Made by a program: the position numbers and the translations under genes. A DNA stretch of 64,000 bases from UBA1359 sp029570385. Its GTDB lineage: Bacteria; Patescibacteriota; Patescibacteriia; Patescibacteriales; Patescibacteriaceae. Within the stretch, counting starts at the first letter, position 1. Every line of letters starts with the position of its first letter. The notes under the pieces were generated by a model. The model did not search any database and was not told the origin of the DNA. It was given only the letters and a program-made list of their open reading frames with translations. Location: the NCBI GenBank assembly GCA_035351315.1, contig DAOPVX010000003.1:1-64000 (forward strand), given 5' to 3'. Positions 51,842-61,215 of the stretch are shown here, piece by piece.

Positions 51842-52342
51842 TCAACGACTGATTAAAAATTGACGATCACTAAGATTAATAAAGTCATCAGCAATCTCCA
51901 ATAATTTAGCCGAGGTAGTTTGACGAAAACCAGCTATTTCTACCAAACAGCCAGTAGTGCTTTGAATATAATTAACCAGTGGAGTGTAGTCGCCATCACC
52001 GCTAGCTAAAACAATAACATCCAGTTTGTGAGATAATTTAATAGCATCAATGCTGATACCGACATCCCAATCACCTTTTTTGGCTCCGCCAGCAAAAACC
52101 TGCAGATCTTTCATAATAACCTCGAAGCCCTGCTGGCTCAAAGCCTCAAAAAAGGCTGTTTCATCGTCATTATTATCACTGCGGACAACATAGGCCGCCG
52201 CCCTAATCAATTTACGGTCAGCAACAACAGCCGCTAAAACTTTGCGAAAATTAACTTTCTTATTATAGAGATTGCGAGCGGAATGATAGAGGTTAGCAAC
52301 ATCAACCAAAACCCCAACACGCTGCTCCGGGTGTTTAACCAT
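51842..52342 (-). CDS. NYN-domain (LabA/DUF88-like) predicted RNase
   Basis: The 166-residue protein has the PIN-like NYN core: VGVLVDVANLYH with the first Asp, KGDWDVGISIDAI with central acids, and LASGDGDYTPLV with the third acidic cluster. These residues would bind a metal and cut RNA. It lies between rpsO (10 nt upstream) and pnp, so RNA processing is a natural guess. Confidence 0.9.
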   Translation of the reverse strand: MVKHPEQRVGVLVDVANLYHSARNLYNKKVNFRKVLAAVVADRKLIRAAAYVVRSDNNDDETAFFEALSQQGFEVIMKDLQVFAGGAKKGDWDVGISIDAIKLSHKLDVIVLASGDGDYTPLVNYIQSTTGCLVEIAGFRQTTSAKLLEIADDFINLSDRQFLISR

Positions 52343-52352
52343 GAAAAATATT

Positions 52353-52736
52353 TTAAACTTCTTCAGCTAAATCGTCAGAAAAATCTTCTTCTTCAACATT
52401 ATCGGCTTCTTTGGCTAACAATTCATTCTCCAGACGCTTGCGCTCTTCTTCTTCAGCGGCCATTTTTTTGGCAATCTTTAGATTAAGCTTAGCCGCCAAA
52501 TCAATAAAGGCTTTATCATCTTCTTTTTGCAGATACTTTAATAGGCGCCGACGTTCACCAACTTTACGCAATAAACCGCGACGAGAAGAAAAATCGTGGC
52601 GATGTTTTTGTAAATGATCGGTCAGCTGTTTAATCTCTTCGGTCAAGATAGCAATCTGAACCTGAGTTGAACCAGTGTCGCCATCATGCTGCCGAAACTT
52701 TTCAATAATTTCTTGCTTGAATTGTTTGTCTAACAT
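52353..52736 (-). CDS. rpsO: 30S ribosomal protein S15 with acidic C-terminal extension
   Basis: S15 binds the central domain of 16S rRNA. The first about 90 of 127 residues are standard (GDTGSTQVQIAILTEEI, HRHDFSSRRGLL, RRRLLKYL). The final 35 or so are a Glu-rich tail (AEEEERKRLENELLAKEA and onward) not found in ordinary S15. It heads the rpsO-NYN-pnp unit. The gene pairs with S16 in this window in having an acidic tail. Confidence 0.95.
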   Translation of the reverse strand: MLDKQFKQEIIEKFRQHDGDTGSTQVQIAILTEEIKQLTDHLQKHRHDFSSRRGLLRKVGERRRLLKYLQKEDDKAFIDLAAKLNLKIAKKMAAEEEERKRLENELLAKEADNVEEEDFSDDLAEEV

Positions 52737-52840
52737 AGTTTTCTGTCCCCCAACCGAGAAACAGTCAACTGTTTAGGCCGCTCCAAGAAGGGGTAAAATA
52801 ATAATTATTGGCTAAATAAAGCTCTTCTGTTATAACACTG

Positions 52841-52870
52841 TTGGAAAATAAAATCAAGATGTCGTATAAT
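52841..52870 (+). promoter_or_regulatory. Promoter of the xer gene, apparently leaderless
   Basis: TTGGAA, an 18-nt spacer and TATAAT end 7 nt before the ATG at 52878. The expected start site coincides with the start codon. Confidence 0.6.
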
Positions 52871-52877
52871 ATTATCA

Positions 52878-53822
52878 ATGCTTAAAGATGATATCAACCA
52901 TTTTTTAGAATATTTAGAAGTTGAACGCGGCCTATCCAATAACACTTTGATCGGCTATCGCTTTTATTTGCAACGCTTTTTGGCGTTTGCCACTGCCAGC
53001 GGCATCAATAAACCCAATCAAATAAGCCAAGAATTGATCCATCGTTACCGCCTTCATCTCAACCGACTTGCTAATCGCGAGCATGATAATCTTAAAAAAA
53101 ATACTCAGAACTACCACTTAATTGCTCTGCGGCAACTGCTTAAATATTTTAGTAAACACAATATTGAAAGCCTGGATTCCAACAAAGTTGAATTGGCTAA
53201 ACAGGAACCGCGACAAGTTAGTTTTTTAGAAGGATATGATTTGACCGCCTTTTTACAGGCCCCCCTAACTATTAAAAATTCCAGTAAGTTAGTCCGCTTA
53301 CGCGATCGAGCTATTTTAGAATTACTTTTCTCAACCGGCCTGCGGGTCAGCGAATTAGCTCGATTAAAAATTAATGACATCAATTTAAAGAAAGCAGAAT
53401 TTACCGTCCGCGGTAAAGGCAATAAACTACGATTGGTCTTTTTATCCGACGACGCTAAAGCGGCCATCAAATCCTATTTAGAGGCTCGCCAAGACACTGA
53501 ACCCTTTCTTTTTATCAGTCATGGCAAAATCAATCAAGAAACTAATCCGATCTACGGTCTAACACCACGATCAATTGAACGGCTAGTGGGAAAATACGCC
53601 TTAGCGGCCGGCATTACTAAAAAAGTCACTCCACATACCCTGCGCCATAGTTTTGCAACTGATTTATTGATGGGCGGCGCTGATATCCGCAGCGTCCAAC
53701 AATTACTAGGTCACGCTTCAATTACCACCACTCAAGTCTATACTCATGTCACCGACCAACAGCTGCGCCAGGTTTATCAAAATTTTCATGGTAAAAGTCG
53801 CAAAAATTTACACCAATCATAA
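52878..53822 (+). CDS. Tyrosine recombinase XerC/XerD type
   Basis: Xer proteins resolve chromosome dimers at dif. The 314-residue protein has the N-terminal SAM-like core-binding domain (about 1-95) and a catalytic domain with Arg in STGLRVSELARL, Lys in the RGKGNKLR hairpin, HTLRHSFATDLL (His and Arg), the GHASITTTQVYTHV box with His and the nucleophilic Tyr. All six catalytic residues appear to be present. There is no integrase-type neighbourhood, so a housekeeping Xer is more likely than a mobile-element enzyme. No dif site was recognised. Confidence 0.93.
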   Translation: MLKDDINHFLEYLEVERGLSNNTLIGYRFYLQRFLAFATASGINKPNQISQELIHRYRLHLNRLANREHDNLKKNTQNYHLIALRQLLKYFSKHNIESLDSNKVELAKQEPRQVSFLEGYDLTAFLQAPLTIKNSSKLVRLRDRAILELLFSTGLRVSELARLKINDINLKKAEFTVRGKGNKLRLVFLSDDAKAAIKSYLEARQDTEPFLFISHGKINQETNPIYGLTPRSIERLVGKYALAAGITKKVTPHTLRHSFATDLLMGGADIRSVQQLLGHASITTTQVYTHVTDQQLRQVYQNFHGKSRKNLHQS

Positions 53823-53828
53823 ACTAAT

Positions 53829-53857
53829 CTAGACTTTTACATTTAAATTGTTATAAT
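53829..53857 (+). promoter_or_regulatory. Possible clpP promoter
   Basis: TATAAT (53852-53857) lies 31 nt before the clpP ATG with a poor -35 (CTAGAC, 17-nt spacer). No heat-shock element was recognised. Confidence 0.4.
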
Positions 53858-53888
53858 AAGCCAGCTAACTAAATAAAAATATATTTAT

Positions 53889-54467
53889 ATGCCCTTAATT
53901 CCAACCGTCATTGAAACTACTGGCCAAATAGAGCGAGCCTATGATATTTATTCCCGCCTATTGAAAGACCGTATTATTTTTTTGGGTGAACCGATTGATG
54001 ATCATACCGCTAATCTAATTATTGCCCAGTTATTATTTCTAGATGCCGAAAATAGCAGCAAGGATATTAAATTTTATATTAATACTCCTGGCGGATCAGT
54101 AACGGCCGGCCTGGCAATTTATGATACCATGCAATTTATTAAGGCCGATGTCAGCACAATCTGCGTTGGTATGGCTGCTTCAATGGGGGCGGTTTTGTTA
54201 GCTGCTGGAGCACCAGGCAAACGCCTATCGCTACCCAATAGCGAAATTATGATCCATCAAGTGATGGGTGGTTTTGAAGGACAGGCTACAGATATTAAAA
54301 TCCGCTCCGAGCATATTCTGCACATCAAAGATCGTTTAAACAAAATTTTAGCTCAACACACTAAACAAGACCTCAAAACTATTGAGCGAGACACTGAGCG
54401 CGATCATTATTTAACCCCAACCGAGGCTAAGAATTATCACCTGATTGACAAAATTATCAGTCGTTAA
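53889..54467 (+). CDS. clpP: ATP-dependent Clp protease proteolytic subunit ClpP
   Basis: ClpP forms the 14-mer serine-protease chamber that works with Clp ATPases and also degrades tmRNA-tagged proteins. The 192-residue protein has the catalytic serine in GMAASMGAVLLAAG (Ser about 100), the histidine in MIHQVMGG (about 125) and the conserved acidic segment ERDTERDHYLTPTEA. Length is normal after a very short propeptide. No clpX is adjacent. Confidence 0.97.
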   Translation: MPLIPTVIETTGQIERAYDIYSRLLKDRIIFLGEPIDDHTANLIIAQLLFLDAENSSKDIKFYINTPGGSVTAGLAIYDTMQFIKADVSTICVGMAASMGAVLLAAGAPGKRLSLPNSEIMIHQVMGGFEGQATDIKIRSEHILHIKDRLNKILAQHTKQDLKTIERDTERDHYLTPTEAKNYHLIDKIISR

Positions 54468-54683
54468 TTGAGCTTGCCTTTTTTTGGTCGCCGTGTTAGG
54501 ATAAATCCAGTTTATCTTATATTATTTATATAATCCCGTGTTTTGGTTTTGTCGGCAACGGTAGTATTCTAGCTGATATCTTGTCTATCCACATCTCCCT
54601 CTTAAAAATATTTTATCTTCTATACTGTCTAGCTGTCATCGGCTGAATCGTTACTGGCTCCAACCAAAGCCGCCACTATTATT

Positions 54684-56198
54684 ATGAATTATTTTATTGG
54701 TTTAATCGCGTTAGCTATCGGTGGTAGTTTTGGCTATTGGCTGCGTCGCCAAGTAGCTATCAACAAAGCCACTAGCGCCGAAAATAAAGCGGAAAAAATC
54801 ATTGATGAGGCTAAAGTTAAAGAAAAAGAAATCCTCTTAAAAGCCCAAGATAAAGCGTTAAAGCTAATTGATGAAGCCAAGCAAGAAAATGACAGCCATC
54901 GCAAAGAAATTACTGCTTGGCAAAATCGCTTAGAGAAACGGGAAACTGCTTTTTCCCAAAAAATCATGGAGCTGCAAGACAAACAACAACAGCTTTATGA
55001 TAAAATTAATCAAGTCGAAACCACTAAAGAAGAAATCAACCAAATTAAGTCGGAACAAACTGCCAAATTAGAGGAGATAGCCGGGCTTAATATTGAACAG
55101 GCAAAAGAATTATTATTAGAAAAAATTAAAACCGAGGCCTCGGATAGCTTAATGTCGCGCTTAGATAAACTAAATAATGAAAACAGTGAACAAATCGAAG
55201 AAAAATCTAGAGAGCTAATGGCGGCAGCTATGCAACGATTAGCCTCTACTTTTACGGCCGAAGTCACTACCACCGTAGTAGATTTGCCCAACGATGAGAT
55301 GAAAGGACGAATTATTGGTCGCGAGGGCCGTAATATTAAGACTATTGAACAATTAACCGGTGTTGAAATAATTGTTGATGACACCCCTAATGCGATTACT
55401 ATTTCCGGTTTCTCGGGAATTCGGCGACAGATTGCCAAGCGAGCTTTAGATTATTTAATTAAAGATGGTCGCATCCACCCGACCAAAATTGAAGATGCCA
55501 TTGAGCATGCTAAACAAGACTTAGCTCTAGATATTAAGAAGGCTGGCGAGGATGCTCTTTATGAACTAGGCATTACCGGCTTTGACAGCAAGTTGATCCA
55601 GATTATCGGTCGATTAAAATATCGCACCAGCTATGGACAAAACGCGCTTAGGCACAGTGTGGAAGTTGCTCATCTATCTGGCCTGTTAGCCGAAGAATTG
55701 GGAGCTGATGCCACTCTGGCCAAAAAAGCCGGTTTACTCCACGATATCGGCAAGGCCGTTGATCACGAAGTCAAAGGTACGCATCCACAAATCGGTGGTA
55801 ATATCGCTCGTAAATTTAGCTTGTCCCAAGAAATTATTGACCCGATTGAAACTCATCATGATGACCATCCGAAGGGTTTAATTTCGGTTATTGTTAAAGT
55901 AGCTGACGCCATCTCATCATCGCGGCCAGGTGCCCGCAATGATAGCCTTGACCAATATATCCAGCGCTTGGAAGAATTAGAAAAAATCGCTAATAGTTTT
56001 GATGGCGTTGATAAAACTTACGCCATTCAAGCTGGTCGTGAGGTGCGCGTTTTTGTTCGCCCAGAAGAAATAACTGATTTAGACGCCCACGAATTATCGG
56101 TAAAGATAGCCAAACAGATTGAACAAGAGTTAAAATATCCGGGTGAAATAAAAATCAATGTTATCCGCGAATTGCGTATTATTGAATACGCCCGCTAA
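54684..56198 (+). CDS. rny: Ribonuclease Y
   Basis: RNase Y is a membrane-bound endoribonuclease that starts mRNA decay. The 504-residue protein has an N-terminal membrane helix (about 2-20), a long coiled coil (about 25-190), a KH domain (GRIIGREGRNIKTIEQLTG) and an HD domain (KKAGLLHDIGKAVDHE and the later HDDH). The 216-nt region upstream holds a GATAAA/TTTATC stem but no gene I could recognise. RNase J, PNPase and RNase Y all lie within 11 kb. Confidence 0.96.
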   Translation: MNYFIGLIALAIGGSFGYWLRRQVAINKATSAENKAEKIIDEAKVKEKEILLKAQDKALKLIDEAKQENDSHRKEITAWQNRLEKRETAFSQKIMELQDKQQQLYDKINQVETTKEEINQIKSEQTAKLEEIAGLNIEQAKELLLEKIKTEASDSLMSRLDKLNNENSEQIEEKSRELMAAAMQRLASTFTAEVTTTVVDLPNDEMKGRIIGREGRNIKTIEQLTGVEIIVDDTPNAITISGFSGIRRQIAKRALDYLIKDGRIHPTKIEDAIEHAKQDLALDIKKAGEDALYELGITGFDSKLIQIIGRLKYRTSYGQNALRHSVEVAHLSGLLAEELGADATLAKKAGLLHDIGKAVDHEVKGTHPQIGGNIARKFSLSQEIIDPIETHHDDHPKGLISVIVKVADAISSSRPGARNDSLDQYIQRLEELEKIANSFDGVDKTYAIQAGREVRVFVRPEEITDLDAHELSVKIAKQIEQELKYPGEIKINVIRELRIIEYAR

Positions 56199-56206
56199 AA
56201 AATCCC

Positions 56207-58102
56207 ATGTCGATCGGCTCAATAATTAGAAAGATTAAAAAGTGGCGTCCGGTAACTAAACGCCAACCTGTTCACCATATCTTAGATCAGCAAATAGTTT
56301 TTCGTCTATCCAAGGGGCGTTTACCGGGCTGGCGCCAATGGCGCTACCTGCCCCGCTTTCTCTCGCACAAAGAAAAAATAATTATTATCGCCTGTTTAGT
56401 CACATTGCTGGCTAGCCTAACTATTATTACTAATCATTACTATCGACATCATCGGCAAGTAATTCCTAAAAAAGGCGGCTACTATGTTGAGGGTCTAATT
56501 GGCACGCCTCGTTATATTAATCCACTATACTCATCAATGAATCAAACTGATCGCGACCTAAGCCGTTTGATTTATTCCAGCCTTCTAGCTAGAGATCAGC
56601 AGGGGAAATTAGTTAATGACTTGGCCGAAAATTATGAAATTAGCCCCGACGGTTTAATCTATACAATTAAACTCAGGGACAATGTTCAATGGAGTAATGG
56701 CAGCCGCCTGACGGCTGACGATGTCGTCTTCACCTATCAAGCCATCATGGACAGCAATTACAATTCCCCGATTAAAAATAGTCTGGGCGGCTTAGATGTA
56801 ACCAGAGTTGATGACCTAACAATTCGTTTCACTCTGAGCCAACCATACATCGCCTTTTTAGATTTATTAACTATCGGCATTTTGCCGGCCGAAATTTGGA
56901 GCCAAATACCAGCTGAAAGCGCTAGTTTGGCCGATCTCAATCTTAAACCAATCGGTAGCGGTCCTTATCAATTTAAATCACTGACTAAAGATCAGCTGGG
57001 AACGATTAAAACATATACTTTAACGATTAATGATAAATATTTTAAAGATCAGCCATATATCAAGGAATTAACTTTCAAATTTTATAACAATTACGAGGAA
57101 TTAGTCGCCGCGTTGAATGACGGCTCTATTAATGGTGCTAATTATTTACCACAGACAGCAGCTAAAAAATTACTCGCTGCCAATCGCTATAATCTTAGAT
57201 ATTTGGGAACACCTCAGCTAGTAGCTATTTTTATTAATCAAGATGATCAAGCCCTAAAAAATAAAGCTCTGCGCCAAGCGCTAGCACTGGCTATTGACAA
57301 AAATCAAATTTTACTAGAGAATGACACTCTAGTTAGCCATTTGGCAAACGGCCCAATACTAAAACAAAGCCAATATTACGACGCGAATTTAGCTCGGCCT
57401 AATTTTGATGTAAACAAAGCTAATCAATTACTGACTGACGACGGTTGGCAGATAAAAACCATCACTGCCGACGAAGTCGCCGCCGCTGAAAAAGGCCTAG
57501 CCGACAATCAGGGCGATCAAGACCAACAAAAAACAATCACCGACTTGGGGGTTGGTCAGTGGCGACAAAAAAACAATCAGTATCTGACCATCAATTTAAC
57601 AACCATTAATGAACCGGATTATCTGCTGATTGCCAACCAGTTAGCTCTAACTTGGCAAAAAATCGGGATTAAGATAAGCTTAAATATAGTTGATACTGAC
57701 AATATTAACAGCCAAATTATCCGGCAAAAAAATTATTCCCTGCTGCTTTACGGCCAAAACCTCGGATCAGAAAATGATTTAACCGCGTTGTGGCATTCTG
57801 GACAAAGCGGTGCTAACGGATTCAATCTGAGTAATTATCGCAACGAAAAAGTTGACAAGAGTCTAGAAACTATGCGATCCAGTTTAGAGCTAGCCGCTAG
57901 ACAACAAGCCGCCAAAGAACTACAAAATCAAATAGTTAATGACTTGCCGGCAATTTTCTTATATAATGCCAGTCATCTGTATATCCAACATAAAAAAATA
58001 AACGGCTTTGATACTGATTTTCTGGTTGAACCGGCTGACCGCTTTAATGAAATCAACCACTGGTATATAAAAACTAGCTATCGATGGAAAAACAAAAATT
58101 AA
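56207..58102 (+). CDS. Family 5 (oligopeptide/dipeptide-type) ABC solute-binding protein
   Basis: The 631-residue protein is anchored by an N-terminal membrane helix (about 60-80, after a basic cytoplasmic stretch) rather than a lipobox. The binding core has YVEGLIGTPRYINPL, LSRLIYSSLL and NVQWSNGSRLTADDVVFT, typical of OppA/DppA proteins. No permease or ATPase genes are nearby. It begins 8 nt after rny and ends 4 nt before tRNA-Leu. Confidence 0.9.
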   Translation: MSIGSIIRKIKKWRPVTKRQPVHHILDQQIVFRLSKGRLPGWRQWRYLPRFLSHKEKIIIIACLVTLLASLTIITNHYYRHHRQVIPKKGGYYVEGLIGTPRYINPLYSSMNQTDRDLSRLIYSSLLARDQQGKLVNDLAENYEISPDGLIYTIKLRDNVQWSNGSRLTADDVVFTYQAIMDSNYNSPIKNSLGGLDVTRVDDLTIRFTLSQPYIAFLDLLTIGILPAEIWSQIPAESASLADLNLKPIGSGPYQFKSLTKDQLGTIKTYTLTINDKYFKDQPYIKELTFKFYNNYEELVAALNDGSINGANYLPQTAAKKLLAANRYNLRYLGTPQLVAIFINQDDQALKNKALRQALALAIDKNQILLENDTLVSHLANGPILKQSQYYDANLARPNFDVNKANQLLTDDGWQIKTITADEVAAAEKGLADNQGDQDQQKTITDLGVGQWRQKNNQYLTINLTTINEPDYLLIANQLALTWQKIGIKISLNIVDTDNINSQIIRQKNYSLLLYGQNLGSENDLTALWHSGQSGANGFNLSNYRNEKVDKSLETMRSSLELAARQQAAKELQNQIVNDLPAIFLYNASHLYIQHKKINGFDTDFLVEPADRFNEINHWYIKTSYRWKNKN

Positions 58103-58106
58103 ATAA

Positions 58107-58190
58107 GCCCAAGTGGCGAAATTGGTAGACGCGCAACGTTCAGGTCGTTGTGTTCGCAAGAACATGGAGGTTCAAATCCTCTCTTGGGCA
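58107..58190 (+). tRNA. tRNA-Leu (CAG)
   Basis: An 84-nt class II tRNA with a long variable arm. The acceptor GCCCAAG pairs with CTTGGGC, and the anticodon loop TTCAGGT gives CAG. Confidence 0.94.
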
Positions 58191-58250
58191 CTAAAGATTA
58201 ACTCTTTTATTACTCAAAAGCCAATTGCTTAATTATTGGCATTAATTATT

Positions 58251-60074
58251 ATGATTACCAAGTACAGAACTAAAGACTCTGCTGGTCAAGCGGCTAGTGG
58301 ATCTTATGGCGCGTCTCGCCGCCCAAACCAGCGGACAAACTATCATCGTTCCAACACTCTCAGTCAAAATCAAGGCTTGGACAAGCTACGAGTCATCGTC
58401 TTGGGCGGGCTAGAAGAAGTCGGGCGTAACATGACCATATTAGAATATGGACGAGAAATTATTATTATTGATATGGGCCTCCAGTTCCCTGAAGAAGACA
58501 TGTTGGGGATTGACTATATTATCCCCAATACCGACTATTTAACCGGCAAAGAAGATTGGATTAAGGGAGTAGTTATTACTCATGGCCACTATGATCACAT
58601 CGGCGCCATTGCCCATTTAATGGGCAAGCTCAAAAACCCGCCAATGTTTATGGGCAAGTTAACTGCTGGTCTGGTTGAAAAAAAGGTTAAAGAACATCCG
58701 CAATGCCCCCGGCTTAAAATTACTAGAATTGAAGAAGACTCCAAAATTCAATTAGGCAAAAATTTTCGTTTAGAGTTTTTACGAGTTAATCACTCGATCC
58801 CGGATTGCTTTGCAGCGATTGTTCATACCCCAATCGGTTCGGTAATGCATACCGGCGACTTTAAAATTGATTATTCACCGGTCAATGACAAGCCGGCTGA
58901 TTTACAGAGAATCGCCCAAGTCGGTAGTCAGGGTTTATTGTTATTAATGGCTGACTCAACTGATTCAACTCATCCTGGTTATCAAGTTTCCGAGTCAACT
59001 ATCGGCGATGAAATAGGCCGCTTATTTGAAAAAATTGATGGGCGAATTATTATTGGCACCTTTGCTTCTCAAGTTAATCGTATTCAAAAAATATTCTCAT
59101 TAGCAGAAAAATTTGGTCGCAAAATTTATCTACAGGGACGCAGCATGAACGACAATGTGGAGATTGCCAAACAAATCGGCTATATGAAATTTGATGCTAA
59201 AACCATTATTAATGATAGTGAATTGCGTCATATTCCCGATAATCAGGTTATTATTTTAGGCACCGGCGCCCAAGGCGAGAACGGCGCCTTTCTAATGAAA
59301 GTGGTTAATAATGAGCATCGGGTAGTCAAAATCAAACCCGGCGATACCATCATCTTTTCGTCATCAGTTATCCCCGGCAATGAACGCAGTATTCAAAGTC
59401 TTAAAGACCAAATCGTTCGCCAAGGCGGTAAAGTTATCCACTACGAAATGATGGATGTTCACGCCGGCGGCCACGCCAAGCAAGAAGACCTCAAGCTGAT
59501 GATGCGGCTCCTTAAACCAAAATACTTCATGCCGATTGAAGGAAACCATTATATGCTGCAAGCCCATGCTGAGCTAGCCCAACAGGTTGGTATTCCTTCC
59601 AATAATATCTTCGTCGCCGACAACGGCCAAGTGGTCACTTTGCAGCGCCAAGGCCATGAGATTGTCGGACAACTCACCAAAGAGAAAGTTAACACCGATT
59701 ATGTAATGGTTGACGGCTTGGGTGTTGGCGATGTTTCCGACATTGTTCTCAGAGATCGCAAGACAATGGCTGAGGACGGTATGATTGTAGTGATTGCCAC
59801 CATTGATTCCAAAACCGGCGATCCAATCGGCAACCCTGATATTATTTCTCGCGGTTTTATTTATATGAAGGATAATAAAGACTTGATTCAGGATACACGA
59901 ATGCGTATCAAAAAAATTGTCAAAGAAACTGATTTCTTGGCGAACCCAATCGGCGGCCACGGCTTTAACGATGATGATCAATTAAAAAATAAGATTCGCG
60001 CTGATGTCAGTCAATTCTTATTCAATAAAACCAAACGCCGACCAATGGTCTTACCAGTTGTGATTAAAGTTTAA
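58251..60074 (+). CDS. rnj: Ribonuclease J
   Basis: RNase J is a dual endo/5'-3' exoribonuclease of the beta-CASP metallo-beta-lactamase family. The ATG at 58251 gives 607 residues; a TTG at 58236 is the less likely alternative. The first 35 residues form a basic, disordered extension. The catalytic GHYDH lies in THGHYDHIGA, with further motifs GGLEEVGRN and the beta-CASP segment GTGAQGE. It is followed 19 nt later by a strong terminator. Confidence 0.96.
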   Translation: MITKYRTKDSAGQAASGSYGASRRPNQRTNYHRSNTLSQNQGLDKLRVIVLGGLEEVGRNMTILEYGREIIIIDMGLQFPEEDMLGIDYIIPNTDYLTGKEDWIKGVVITHGHYDHIGAIAHLMGKLKNPPMFMGKLTAGLVEKKVKEHPQCPRLKITRIEEDSKIQLGKNFRLEFLRVNHSIPDCFAAIVHTPIGSVMHTGDFKIDYSPVNDKPADLQRIAQVGSQGLLLLMADSTDSTHPGYQVSESTIGDEIGRLFEKIDGRIIIGTFASQVNRIQKIFSLAEKFGRKIYLQGRSMNDNVEIAKQIGYMKFDAKTIINDSELRHIPDNQVIILGTGAQGENGAFLMKVVNNEHRVVKIKPGDTIIFSSSVIPGNERSIQSLKDQIVRQGGKVIHYEMMDVHAGGHAKQEDLKLMMRLLKPKYFMPIEGNHYMLQAHAELAQQVGIPSNNIFVADNGQVVTLQRQGHEIVGQLTKEKVNTDYVMVDGLGVGDVSDIVLRDRKTMAEDGMIVVIATIDSKTGDPIGNPDIISRGFIYMKDNKDLIQDTRMRIKKIVKETDFLANPIGGHGFNDDDQLKNKIRADVSQFLFNKTKRRPMVLPVVIKV

Positions 60075-60092
60075 ATTTGGACTTAAAATAAA

Positions 60093-60120
60093 AAAACAGC
60101 CTCGTTCGCGGGGCTGTTTT
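60093..60120 (+). terminator. Terminator after RNase J
   Basis: AAAACAGCC pairs with GGCTGTTTT (9 bp) around a 10-nt loop and is followed by T. The A-rich 5' flank makes it bidirectional. Confidence 0.85.
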
Positions 60121-60127
60121 TATTAAC

Positions 60128-60150
60128 AAAAAACGCCCAAAACGGGCGCC
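60128..60150 (-). terminator. Terminator of the MazG/HExxH unit
   Basis: CGCCC pairs with GGGCG around a 5-nt loop and is followed by six T on the minus strand, 55 nt after the HExxH gene stop. Confidence 0.65.
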
Positions 60151-60204
60151 TTTGTTTGTGCGGCATCAACAATAAAGCTGAATAAATTAATTATAACAAA
60201 TAGC

Positions 60205-61212
60205 CTATTGGTGGTCAATAGCCGCCAGCTGTTTTCGACGGCGTGATAAATCTTCAAAACAAAGATTAACACTATTTTCGTCCTCGGACACATTACCCAG
60301 CGACCGGAAACTACCGGGACCAAAAGTTTTTTCCACTAGTTTGCCGATGGTTAATAAGCTGCCAGTAAAATGAGCCCGTAAAAATTCAGTAAAAATAGTA
60401 TCGGCATCAGCATATTGATCGGAAAATTCTTGTTGTATTTCCTGGCAAATATATTTTAATAATTTACGGTGCTGATTATATGTTTCCACAACTTCAAGAC
60501 AATTTTGCTGAATATTAAACCAGACAAAAGAATCAGAATTAATATTATTTTGCCGCTTAAACTTAGCAATTTGTTCCTTAACTATGGGTATTTCCAGAAA
60601 TAGATGCTCTTCACGGAAATTGGGCAGAAGCATAATTTTATCTAAAGTTCTAATCTCCTGTTCACTAACAATCGCCTCATGAAGACCTTTAAAATGAACA
60701 TGTTTTGGCATTTCATGACCAGTCCTGGAATGGGCTGAAACTCCCGATCGAAAAAGACTAAAATCTTTAACACCCTGATCACTCTGCAGGGCGGTAAAAG
60801 CCTTGAGATGCATAGTCTCATGAAATATAACCGCCGCCAATGATAATTTACTATCCAGAAACTTATCATTTTGAATAATAATGCCTTGTTTAAGTTTATA
60901 GGTCATAGCCGCCGCTGTCATATTTAATCTCTGGCACGCTTCCCGAGGTAAAAAATGATAGTTTTCGGCCGGCACATTATAACCCTCAAGGCCAAACTGC
61001 TGACATAAACGATTAGTTTCGCTATTAGCAAAAGAAATAAAATCTAACGCCTCCGGCGTTTTGGCTAGCTCATATTTCTTAATAATCTCTAGATCTTTAT
61101 CCGGTAATGAGGCATTATGCTCAAAAAGCCTGGCATTAAAAAAATCTTTAGTTTGTTCTTTGTCTGCGGAATCAGCTTGCCCAACAATCTGTAAATTCGG
61201 TATTCTTTCCAT
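60205..61212 (-). CDS. Unknown protein with an HExxH zinc-protease-like motif
   Basis: The 335-residue soluble protein contains HETMHL (about residues 130-135), the HExxH helix of zincin metallopeptidases, preceded by hydrophobic AAVIF as expected for that helix. A downstream GLHEAIVSEQEIR (about 176-188) offers glutamates that could be the third ligand. No signal peptide is visible, so an intracellular role is suggested. I know no named family match. It lies 3 nt after the MazG-like gene in the direction of transcription. Confidence 0.7.
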   Translation of the reverse strand: MERIPNLQIVGQADSADKEQTKDFFNARLFEHNASLPDKDLEIIKKYELAKTPEALDFISFANSETNRLCQQFGLEGYNVPAENYHFLPREACQRLNMTAAAMTYKLKQGIIIQNDKFLDSKLSLAAVIFHETMHLKAFTALQSDQGVKDFSLFRSGVSAHSRTGHEMPKHVHFKGLHEAIVSEQEIRTLDKIMLLPNFREEHLFLEIPIVKEQIAKFKRQNNINSDSFVWFNIQQNCLEVVETYNQHRKLLKYICQEIQQEFSDQYADADTIFTEFLRAHFTGSLLTIGKLVEKTFGPGSFRSLGNVSEDENSVNLCFEDLSRRRKQLAAIDHQ

Positions 61213-61215
61213 AAA

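Noticed and set aside
52878..53822. Xer gene as an integrase of a mobile element
   Set aside because: There are no attachment-site repeats, phage genes or tRNA-adjacent duplications, and the neighbours are housekeeping genes.
54468..54683. Structured RNA or small gene between clpP and rny
   Set aside because: Only one 6-bp stem (GATAAA/TTTATC) and no convincing reading frame or promoter could be seen.
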